A stretch of 64,000 bases of DNA from Algoriphagus locisalis. Lineage in GTDB: Bacteria > Bacteroidota > Bacteroidia > Cytophagales > Cyclobacteriaceae. The notes beneath the pieces are model-generated. The model had not been told where the DNA came from, did not search any database, and saw only the letters and a program-made list of their open reading frames with translations. Shown here one piece after another: positions 53,021 to 61,007 of this stretch (its first letter is position 1; the number at the start of each line of letters is the position of its first letter). The DNA lies in assembly GCF_900116615.1 (NCBI RefSeq), contig NZ_FPBF01000012.1, forward strand, positions 32,867-96,866. The letters are read 5' to 3'. The translations under genes and the position numbers were made by a program.

Positions 53021-53587
53021 ATGAATACAAGCATTATAGTTTTATTAGTCCTATCAGCCTTAATGGCAATAATTGTTGTGATCATCAACAACAAAATCAT
53101 TGTCAAAAAAAATCAGGTTGCCCAAGCCTATGGGAGTATTGAGATCTATCTGAAAAAGAGATTTGATCTACTTCCCAACTTGGCTGCCATGGTCAAAAAA
53201 TACATGGAACATGAGAAAGAGATTCTGTTGAAAGTGACCGAACTCAGGTCGCAGGTAGAAAGCGCCTCTGACGAAAAGGAGAAAATTGAAGCGTCAAACC
53301 AAATGACAAAGGTTTTAGGCGGGCTGAATATCGTGATTGAAAATTATCCGGAGCTTAAAGCGGACAAGCAATTCCTTCATCTTCAATATGAGGTCAGTGA
53401 AATGGAGGATCAAATCTCTGCAGCCCGAAGAGCCTATAATGCCTCGGTCACTCGATACAACAATCAAATTCAGCTATTTCCCTCCAACCTGATCGCAGGC
53501 ATCAGAAAGGATGAAAAAGAGCTGCTTTTGGAAATCCCAAAATCAGATCAAAAAGAAGTAAATCTCAATCAACTTTTAAATTCATAA
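53021..53587 (+). CDS. lemA: LemA family protein
   Basis: 188 residues. An N-terminal membrane helix (about 5-24), then a helical bundle with the family signature KKRFDLLPNLAAMVKKYM and a final YNNQIQLFPSNLIAGI. LemA proteins face the periplasm as an anchored helical bundle and are often found next to DUF3137 or TPM-domain genes; their biochemical role is unsettled. Here a DUF1266-like and a DUF3137 gene follow in the same direction, which fits that association. Confidence 0.92.
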   Translation: MNTSIIVLLVLSALMAIIVVIINNKIIVKKNQVAQAYGSIEIYLKKRFDLLPNLAAMVKKYMEHEKEILLKVTELRSQVESASDEKEKIEASNQMTKVLGGLNIVIENYPELKADKQFLHLQYEVSEMEDQISAARRAYNASVTRYNNQIQLFPSNLIAGIRKDEKELLLEIPKSDQKEVNLNQLLNS

Positions 53588-53590
53588 ACT

Positions 53591-54400
53591 ATGCAAATGT
53601 TCGACAATATGCCTTGGTACGGATATGTTATCCTTGCTTTGGCCATCGCCTCCTATGCCTACAAATATTTTAATATCGGAAAAAAGGAATACGACAAACC
53701 TGATTTAGAAAAGGCAAAATTCAAAAAATCTTCAGCCGCGAATCTTGGTTTGGACCGCCTTTTCTCATTAGCCCTTTTTACCCCGATTTCTGAATGGTGG
53801 GGAGCTTACACCAACACCTTGATATTCACGGACGCAAAAACGATCCAACCTTACTTGGAGGGCTGGGATATTGATTCCCCAAGCGGATACTGGGATTTGA
53901 CGGAGTATTTCATGAAAGATGGCAGACGCTGGTATTTTGACTATATCTTTCAAATGATTCAATCTGAGCCGAAGGAAAACTGGGATGAGTTGATGGATCA
54001 AAAATTCGGAACCAATGAGCGGGCGCAGAAATATCTTGATGGATTGAGCTCCGGTGAAGTCCTAAATGATTTAAAGCAAAAAGGAGTTTTTACCTTCGAT
54101 TCTGACCTGGAAATAGGTTTGGCAGGATATGATGCTGCGATGTTGGTGGGACAGGCCAGAATAGCTTTCACAGGAAATATCATTACTGAAGAAGAGGCCT
54201 GGAAAGTCATCGATTTTGCCACCCAATTGGCATTGGACAAGTTTAGTTCTTGGGAAGATTTCGGAAAGAGCTTTGCCTTAGGTTTTGCCTTGGACATGAA
54301 AGGGAAACATGACAACTATTATCAGGAGGTTTGTCACATCTATAAGCAGGTATTGAATGACAAAGTCAGTCCCTGGAACACCATTAACTGGCCTAACTAA
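53591..54400 (+). CDS. DUF1266-like protein with N-terminal membrane helix
   Basis: 269 residues. A short N-terminal hydrophobic helix (about 8-25) is followed by a soluble domain with the DUF1266 signature: GYDAAMLVGQARIAFTGN, then EEEAWKVIDFATQLA and SWEDFGKSFALGF. The domain's function is unknown. It lies 3 nt after lemA and directly before a DUF3137 gene. Confidence 0.78.
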   Translation: MQMFDNMPWYGYVILALAIASYAYKYFNIGKKEYDKPDLEKAKFKKSSAANLGLDRLFSLALFTPISEWWGAYTNTLIFTDAKTIQPYLEGWDIDSPSGYWDLTEYFMKDGRRWYFDYIFQMIQSEPKENWDELMDQKFGTNERAQKYLDGLSSGEVLNDLKQKGVFTFDSDLEIGLAGYDAAMLVGQARIAFTGNIITEEEAWKVIDFATQLALDKFSSWEDFGKSFALGFALDMKGKHDNYYQEVCHIYKQVLNDKVSPWNTINWPN

Positions 54401-55474
54401 ATGGATCAGCACCTACTCCTGGAAACATTTACCGAAGTCCAAGCATCATTGGAAGATATTCAGCTGAAGCGAAAGAGGACGCATTTTTATCAGAAAATCA
54501 CTTGGGGAATCACAGGAATATATCTGCTTGGAATGCTATTGATGATGTCTTCACTTTATCTACCAGGCACAGAATTTCCTTTAGGAGATATCCTTTCAAA
54601 AGCTCAGCCCTCCGCCAGTAATCCGTATGCACAGATCTTGCCCTTAGCTGGATTGATGGTATTGATCTATTTCTCGACTTCCTTTTTCATCCGGGCATTT
54701 CAGAAATTCAAAACCCAAGAAATGAAAACCATGGCCAGCATGGTTCAGAAACTATTCCCGAATTTGGAATTTACACAAGGAGCCAGCCCTCCTAAAAAGG
54801 AAATCCTGAGCAGTAAACTTTTTGCTTGGCTCAAAAACGAGGATCCTGTGTATAATTTCGGTCAACTGCGAAGCAGATCAAGGGAGGTGGAATTCAACCT
54901 TGCCGACATCGGAATTATTGAAAATGACCTGTCTAACAAAGCAACTGATACGGTAATGCAGATTCCCCTACTGAATCTGGCAGTAGTAATGTATCGTTAT
55001 GTATTCAAAAATCTGGTTTCAAACAAGCCTCAGGAAAATCTCCCCTATTCATTTCGTGGGATGTTCTGTTGGCTTAAATTCCAAAAAAAACTAGATGGAC
55101 ATACGGTGGTATTATCAAGAAATCAAGGAATCAAATTAGATCGCTGGTCCAGCTTCAAATTCAGAGAGGAGCAGGAAATCTATCTGGAAGACCCCAGGTT
55201 TACGGAAAACTTTATTGTTTATGGGACAGATCAGGTTGAGGCAAGGTATGTTTTATCTACTTCATTGATGGAGAGGATATTGGAGCTAAAAGAAAAATAT
55301 GACAACTCCATCTATCTGTCATTTCAAAATAAGCAACTTTACCTGGCTGTGAAGAATGAAAATGGGCTGTTTTCATTTCCTTCAGGCAATATCAAAAACA
55401 TTCAGGTGCTGGAAGAATTGACAAGACAGATTGAAATAGGATTAGAAGTCAAAAACAGTTTAAGGCTTCACTAG
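54401..55474 (+). CDS. DUF3137-like membrane protein
   Basis: 357 residues. Two hydrophobic helices (about 30-52 and 82-100) sit near the N-terminus. The rest has the layout of DUF3137 proteins, including RGMFCWLKFQKKLDGHTVVL, EDPRFTENFIVYGTDQVEARY and LSTSLMERIL. DUF3137 genes are frequently adjacent to lemA. It starts one base after the DUF1266-like gene, so the three are an operon, and it ends the long plus-strand run. Confidence 0.78.
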   Translation: MDQHLLLETFTEVQASLEDIQLKRKRTHFYQKITWGITGIYLLGMLLMMSSLYLPGTEFPLGDILSKAQPSASNPYAQILPLAGLMVLIYFSTSFFIRAFQKFKTQEMKTMASMVQKLFPNLEFTQGASPPKKEILSSKLFAWLKNEDPVYNFGQLRSRSREVEFNLADIGIIENDLSNKATDTVMQIPLLNLAVVMYRYVFKNLVSNKPQENLPYSFRGMFCWLKFQKKLDGHTVVLSRNQGIKLDRWSSFKFREEQEIYLEDPRFTENFIVYGTDQVEARYVLSTSLMERILELKEKYDNSIYLSFQNKQLYLAVKNENGLFSFPSGNIKNIQVLEELTRQIEIGLEVKNSLRLH

Positions 55475-56138
55475 TTTTTTTAAACCTTAGGGTCATTTAT
55501 CCAAACTTAAACTTAACAGTTCTCATTTATTCGGAAGCAGGGATTTTAACCACTGAAACTCCAACGAAAAGCTGAGTATTAAATTTAGCACTTCCCAGTT
55601 CTAAAAAAAACGTGTATTTCAATCTGCCAATAATTGTCACACAGTTGTCGAGTCGTTTTTTACAAAGCTATATTGACACTTCGTAAATAATACATACAAA
55701 ACCCAGTCAATTGGAGAAACTACCTATCAACCTATTGGCAAAGGGTATAGAACTCCCTAGTAACCCTCACCCTGTTCCCTTACTTTTCCCTCCTACCTAC
55801 GGAGAGGCAAGTGAGAAAAAAGGGAGGATCAAGGAAGAAAAAAAATGTAGCCATAATATTTAGGTCAACTATTCTGCTTTACCGTGTGAAATCAATTGGC
55901 CTAAAATTGAATCAATCCTTGCTGCCTTACTTTACCCTCATTTCGAGTTACCGAATCACAGAAAATTTACTATCACTCCTATTTGAGTAGAGGTAGCACA
56001 CAAGACAAGATATTCTAAATCGGAAATAAAAAAAATCTTAGGTCGCCCCCGCACAACGGTCTTTAATTTACCTGTTTTACGTATGAATGCAGGCAGCTAA
56101 AAATAAATTAATCTAAATAAATGCTCAGGTTTCGAATA
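55475..56138. other. Intergenic stretch with an imperfect dyad
   Basis: A 664-bp gap between convergent genes with no supported open frame. At about 55786-55830 lies an imperfect dyad (TTTTCCCTCCT and AAGGGAGGA with GGAGAGG between) in a CCCTCACCCTG-rich setting, of the kind found as dispersed intergenic repeats in Bacteroidota. A GTTTAA/TTAAAC pair after the last stop is too weak to be called a terminator. Confidence 0.45.
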
Positions 56139-56810
56139 CTAATGTTTGGGAGACGAATTTTTCTCCAAAAAGTTGATCAGGGCGTCTGAATCAGAAAGTG
56201 CTTCTGTATCCCATTCATTACCAACCTGTAAACTCTCGAACATTGTTTGGTTAAAGTCCCTGAAATTGACTTCCAAATCACCATATTCTTTTGATAACAA
56301 ATCATAAATCGAATAAGAAATCATATTTGACATCCTAGCTAAATCATTTATCTCATAGCTTACTTTATCACCCGTCAAATGATAGAGATGCCCGTACTCG
56401 GAATTCATCAAAGGGTAAACGCACTTCAGTAAATGAAAATAACAGGTCAAGTCACTCTCCACGATTTCCTTCATTTCTGATACCGACAAGTCATTGCTGT
56501 ACTGTGAAATCTCAGGTTGGCTGAAATCAGTAAACACCAAATCCAAAGGATAATGCTGCTCTAATAATCTGGCTTGCAAATCCTGAACAGCTATCTCTTT
56601 ATCAAAGTCGCATTCATAATAAACAGGCAAGCCCCCTAATTTACCATTAAATGAATGGGTAGTTTGCCGCTTCAATTCATATATATTTCCTGCTATCAAT
56701 ACCTTAAAATTTGCCTTAACAAAGACATGAACCATATCTAAATAAGGCTTTTTAAATTGGCTAAAACAGAATAAAACAGTTTTGTAGTTATTAAATTTAT
56801 TCATTTTCAT
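56139..56810 (-). CDS. Degenerate short-chain dehydrogenase-like protein
   Basis: 223 residues. The order of secondary structure follows an SDR Rossmann fold: a first strand (KTVLFCFSQF), an acidic step, DLVFTDFSQPE in place of the NNAG segment, ESDLTCYFHLLKCVYPLM, GHLYHLTGDKVS, and a helix with SYSIYDLLSKEYG where the YxxxK catalytic pair should be. The glycine motif and the catalytic Tyr/Lys are not present. So it is probably not an active dehydrogenase. It has no signal peptide and stands alone between two gene-poor stretches. Confidence 0.6.
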   Translation of the reverse strand: MKMNKFNNYKTVLFCFSQFKKPYLDMVHVFVKANFKVLIAGNIYELKRQTTHSFNGKLGGLPVYYECDFDKEIAVQDLQARLLEQHYPLDLVFTDFSQPEISQYSNDLSVSEMKEIVESDLTCYFHLLKCVYPLMNSEYGHLYHLTGDKVSYEINDLARMSNMISYSIYDLLSKEYGDLEVNFRDFNQTMFESLQVGNEWDTEALSDSDALINFLEKNSSPKH

Positions 56811-58064
56811 TGTACTCTAGAAACCGGAAACAAAGACTGAAAAGAGTAGGTTTTGAAACAATTACATAATATTCACAAATACCGGGAGTGTCAAAGACTC
56901 ATTTTAGAAAAGGAGCCACTCTTATCTAAATTTCCACCTTAAACAGCACCTAATAGTTTATTTTCGTAATATAGTTACCTATTACTTGAACTGGCCATGG
57001 AAGAACCATAGTACTCAGAACATTGTATTTTTCAACCAATGCCTCATCCTTAACTGTTAATATGGATTTAAAAGGAGCTACTGAACATTTTCTTTTGTAT
57101 AAGAAATTGTTCTCAACACACTCCTAAAACCTTATTTTATATTTTTATTATTTATGGCATGATCACATAGCAATTGGGTAATTAAGCTTGCTATCAACCT
57201 GTAATATTCAGATGATCCTACCGGCTTCGGCATAGACCTCAAGCTTTGGGACTGATAAAAAAAATTAATCTGTGTGGAAGGGAAGTTCAAACCACCTAGG
57301 TAAGAGAAGAACTCAACTTAACAAGGAGGTTTGTCCTAAATCTCAAATTTGGAAACAGTGGTAATTAAGGGTGTAAGCTGATTTTCAAAAGGACTGTCAG
57401 CAAAATTCGATTAATATTTTGATGACAATTCGGTTGAAACCGCAACATTTCCAAAGTTTGAGTTATTAGCTATGAAATCTAGGTCAAGTGAAGTTCAAAT
57501 TCTATTAATAGGTCCTGTACCCTCACCTCCTTGAGACATTGCTTTTGCTAGGAAAATCCAAACAACATTTTTTCTATTCTAAGGACAAACCAAACAAGTT
57601 TGATTTTGTTTGCTCATGACCCCAAATAATTAATATTCAATTTTCTTACCGATTCGTCTTAATTGACAAAATCTTACGAAAAGATGGATCACATTGGATT
57701 CAACAACTTGAAAAATAAAAAATCAACAGGTCACAATAACCTGATTCACAATATATTATTTGGATTAAAAAAAAGAAACAGTTAATCAGACCTATTCTTT
57801 TATTTTAACGAGATGGGAGTCTCTAAAAAAACAATAATACCCCAAATTGGTTAGAAATTACCCCACCCCCTAGTCCTTGAAGTCTTTCCAATCTGTAATT
57901 GAATACATTTTGAAATCCATCATAAAAAAGTAGAAGGGGCACACTGATGAATAGAAAACTTGGGGCAATACCACTCAACTAAGAAAGTCTTGACGATAAC
58001 AATAGGCAAATATCAGTGGACAATTAAAGATATTAGCCCCAAGTGTATAATCTTCTAATTACTC
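56811..58064. other. Gene-poor stretch, nothing recognised
   Basis: 1254 bp of AT-rich DNA, the longest gap of the window. No open frame of more than about 50 codons shows a family feature. The only dyad I noted is a weak one at 57727-57743 (CAGGT...ACCTG). No tRNA cloverleaf or riboswitch-like element could be seen by eye. The minus-strand promoter of the SDR-like gene should be at its left end. Confidence 0.45.
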
Positions 58065-60020
58065 TTAGTATTCTGTAATCTTGAATTCCGTTCTTCTGTT
58101 TTGCTGATGTTGTTCATTTGAACAAGAAACATTGTCTTTACATCCATTTAACAGCATTTCTTCCCCGAAGCCAATAGGATCCAATCTATTTGAATCAATT
58201 CCCATTTCAATTAAATATTCAATTGCCGCTTTTGCTCTTTTTTCGGAAAGCTTAAGATTATATGCATTAGTGCCTCTAGAATCGGTATGGGAATGAAGTT
58301 CAATTTTAATTGTTGGGTTATCCACCAATATTTTAGCTAGCCTGTTAAGTTCTGGTTTAGCATCTTCCCTGATCTCCCATTTGTCAAAATCGTAATAGAT
58401 ATTCTCAAGCGTATAAGTCTTACCCACTGCTATTTTATCCAGATAGATATTTCGGATAATAACCGAATCTTGCATTTGGGCAGCTGTTGGGATTAGAATT
58501 TCTTCAGTAGAACCCGCCAGGTAACTCGTCTTCTTCGCTTCCAGATGCACAATTTGGTCAAAATCCACTTTAAACCTGAATGAACCATTTTCTTCAGAAA
58601 TATAGCTGTTCACTACTTGGTTTCGATTATCATAAAGAGAAACAACTGCATCTTCCAATTTTTCACCTGTTACTTTATCAAGAACCTCACCTTTGATGAC
58701 TAAATCTTTCTTAACATAGAGATCGGCAAAGTAAATATCATCCAGACCTTTTCCTTCTACCCTATCAGACGAAAACACTGCCTGAGTATCATTTCCTGGA
58801 ACTAGTGAAAGTCCAAAATCATCTCTGTTGGAATTGATAGGACTTCCTAAGTTCTCGGGCTCCTTATATTCTCCATTTTCTACCTGAGTTCTAAAAACAT
58901 CCAAGCCACCCAAGCCTGCATGACCATTACTGGAAAAGTATAGAATGCCATTCTTATCGAAGTAAGGAGTACGCTCATCACCTTTGGTATTGACCATATC
59001 ACCCAAATTCACAGGTGCTGACCAAGCGTTATCTTTCCACTCAGAATAATACAAATCTGCTTTCCCATAGCCCCCAGGCATATCTGATGAGAAATAAAGA
59101 ATCTGTGTGAAGGGGTCAAAGAAAGGATCAGAAACAGAATACGAAAATGGGTCATTAAACGGTAATGGGCTGAAAGAATCCATACTGAGGCTTCCTGTAT
59201 CTAAGGCAAAAAACAATTCTGGAAACAAAGTATAGTCCCGCGCTGATCCTGAATCTGATTTATTGTGTTTTTGTACTTGCGTAAAAACCAAGAACACATT
59301 TTGGCCTGTTTCAAACAAAGGCCCCACATGCAGGTCACCATCCAGCTTTTCAGATTGGACAGGCTCGTCTTTCACCGTCTTATTTTCTTTGTCCCAGGCT
59401 GACTCATACATTTTCAAAAATCCATTTCCAGTCCAACCATACACATCACTTTTGAGGGCATTATTGGGATCGACACGTGCTTTTTCCGGCATCAAACGAT
59501 CTGAGGTAAAATGAAGTACAGAATCCTCTGAAATCATAGGTCCAAATTCAGAAAAGGAAGAATTGGCACCAGAAACCGGCATGATTGCCGATTCAGATGA
59601 TTTATTCATAAAGGATTTACCCCCTTCAGCAGTTTGCCAAATCAATTCCAAATCAGGATTGGTTCGACTCGAATCCAACCTACTCAGGACATTGGTAGCT
59701 TCGGTATATTTAGAATTAGAGATCAACGCCTCTGCAAATGGTTTAAGGTCTGACTCCTGCAATGCGCTGTCTCTTTCCAACCTTGTGTACCATTCTTCTG
59801 CCTGTTCAAAATTCCTTACCATAGAATAAGCCTGAGCCAACCCTCGGGCTGTCTCAGGCTGAGGTGATTCATTCCAACTTTCAAGAAACTTCTCTATTCC
59901 AACAGCGTAATTCAGATTTTCAGTTTGCTTTTTGCCCTCCATATATTTTTTATAGGACAAGGGCTTACAGGCTACTAAGCAAACTAGCAAGAAAGAGATT
60001 AAGTAGAGTATTCTATACAT
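58065..60020 (-). CDS. TPR-PD40-OmpA protein of the T9SS/gliding type (PorE-like)
   Basis: 651 residues. Lipobox VCLVAC (Cys about 18), a TPR-like part (30-125), PD40 beta-propeller blades (for example FTSDRL, IYFSSDMPGGYGKADLY, LYFSSNGHAGLGGLDVF), a carboxypeptidase-regulatory-like domain (about 430-500; VIKGEVLDKVTGEKLEDAVV), and a C-terminal OmpA domain (ENIYYDFDKWEIR, HSHTDSRGTNAYN, LSEKRAKAAIEYL, NRRTEF). This order is that of PorE, a periplasmic lipoprotein tying the T9SS to peptidoglycan. It is 12 nt after the PorP/SprF gene on the same strand. Confidence 0.87.
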   Translation of the reverse strand: MYRILYLISFLLVCLVACKPLSYKKYMEGKKQTENLNYAVGIEKFLESWNESPQPETARGLAQAYSMVRNFEQAEEWYTRLERDSALQESDLKPFAEALISNSKYTEATNVLSRLDSSRTNPDLELIWQTAEGGKSFMNKSSESAIMPVSGANSSFSEFGPMISEDSVLHFTSDRLMPEKARVDPNNALKSDVYGWTGNGFLKMYESAWDKENKTVKDEPVQSEKLDGDLHVGPLFETGQNVFLVFTQVQKHNKSDSGSARDYTLFPELFFALDTGSLSMDSFSPLPFNDPFSYSVSDPFFDPFTQILYFSSDMPGGYGKADLYYSEWKDNAWSAPVNLGDMVNTKGDERTPYFDKNGILYFSSNGHAGLGGLDVFRTQVENGEYKEPENLGSPINSNRDDFGLSLVPGNDTQAVFSSDRVEGKGLDDIYFADLYVKKDLVIKGEVLDKVTGEKLEDAVVSLYDNRNQVVNSYISEENGSFRFKVDFDQIVHLEAKKTSYLAGSTEEILIPTAAQMQDSVIIRNIYLDKIAVGKTYTLENIYYDFDKWEIREDAKPELNRLAKILVDNPTIKIELHSHTDSRGTNAYNLKLSEKRAKAAIEYLIEMGIDSNRLDPIGFGEEMLLNGCKDNVSCSNEQHQQNRRTEFKITEY

Positions 60021-60032
60021 GGTAGTTATTTC

Positions 60033-61004
60033 TTAAAAAAACCGAGGAGAAACCAAACGAACGCGTTTTGGTGGGAACAGGAATGCAATAGAGATGTCAT
60101 GGGTACTAAAAGCTCCTACCGAAAATCCTGATATGGTGTGGTCATAGGCATATCCAATCCTAAGTCCTTCCTTAAGTTGCACTTGCACCATTCCTAAAAC
60201 AGCAGCTGATTTTTTCAGCCCATCTTCAATTTCTCTACCAGGCATATCTATGCCGAACCTATACCCTGCACCTAGCCAAAACATATCATTCAGGATAAAT
60301 GCACCATTTATATCCATCCTGGCCGGTGCCTTGAAATCATCCATGTACATAATGGATGGGATAAAGGAAAAATTGTAATTAAGATCGAAATGGTAGCCCC
60401 CAGTCAAATAAATATGAGGGTCTGGCTTGACCATAATATCTCCCTTGTCAAAATCAACTACACCGGAAAGCATCTGATCTGCAGCCACCCCCAGGTAGTA
60501 TTTATCATCATAGAAAAACAAGCCAAGTTTCAGATCAGGATAAGTCATTCTTTCCATACTTCCGGGAATCGAAGGGTCATCAGAAATATCCGGGTTCAAC
60601 ATGGAACCATCTATTTGGGAATTGACCACCCCTGCACCAACACCAAAGCTTAGGAATTGCGTATCACTAAGCCGTAAGTGGTAGGCCAGATTGCCGTAGG
60701 CGGCCACAGTTCTCTGTGCACCGAGTTTATCAGTCAGAAACTGCCCACCAACTCCGAGTTGAGATTCTTCGAGATAAGTGTCCCCAGCCACCGCAAAGGT
60801 TTCTGGACTTCCTGTCACTCCTGTCCACTGCTTCCTATAATAAGATTGCAGATAAAGCTGCTGTTTATACCCTGCATAAGCAGGATTGATAAACACAGGA
60901 TTAAAAATGTATTGGCTGTACTGGGGCACCTGCTGCCCAAAGCTAGTGCTAAGGGACAGCAGTGCAGATCCAGCGAGCAAAATAATTACCTTAAATAGTT
61001 TCAT
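60033..61004 (-). CDS. PorP/SprF family type IX secretion membrane protein
   Basis: 323 residues. Signal peptide cut after STSFGQ (about residue 23). The mature opening QYSQYIFNPVFINPAYAGYK and the following QWTGVTGSPETF are diagnostic for PorP/SprF proteins, which form outer-membrane barrels and handle or anchor gliding adhesins. The regular strands to the C-terminus fit a 14-strand barrel. It lies 3 nt downstream of the adhesin gene. Confidence 0.93.
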   Translation of the reverse strand: MKLFKVIILLAGSALLSLSTSFGQQVPQYSQYIFNPVFINPAYAGYKQQLYLQSYYRKQWTGVTGSPETFAVAGDTYLEESQLGVGGQFLTDKLGAQRTVAAYGNLAYHLRLSDTQFLSFGVGAGVVNSQIDGSMLNPDISDDPSIPGSMERMTYPDLKLGLFFYDDKYYLGVAADQMLSGVVDFDKGDIMVKPDPHIYLTGGYHFDLNYNFSFIPSIMYMDDFKAPARMDINGAFILNDMFWLGAGYRFGIDMPGREIEDGLKKSAAVLGMVQVQLKEGLRIGYAYDHTISGFSVGAFSTHDISIAFLFPPKRVRLVSPRFF

Positions 61005-61007
61005 TGC

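Noticed and set aside
57280..57310. tRNA T-loop-like string (GTTCAAACCACC)
   Set aside because: No acceptor, D or anticodon stems can be formed around it.
57721..57750. CAGGT/ACCTG dyad as terminator or operator
   Set aside because: Five-base arms with a 7-nt loop in AT-rich DNA are expected by chance, no T run follows and no gene is next to it.
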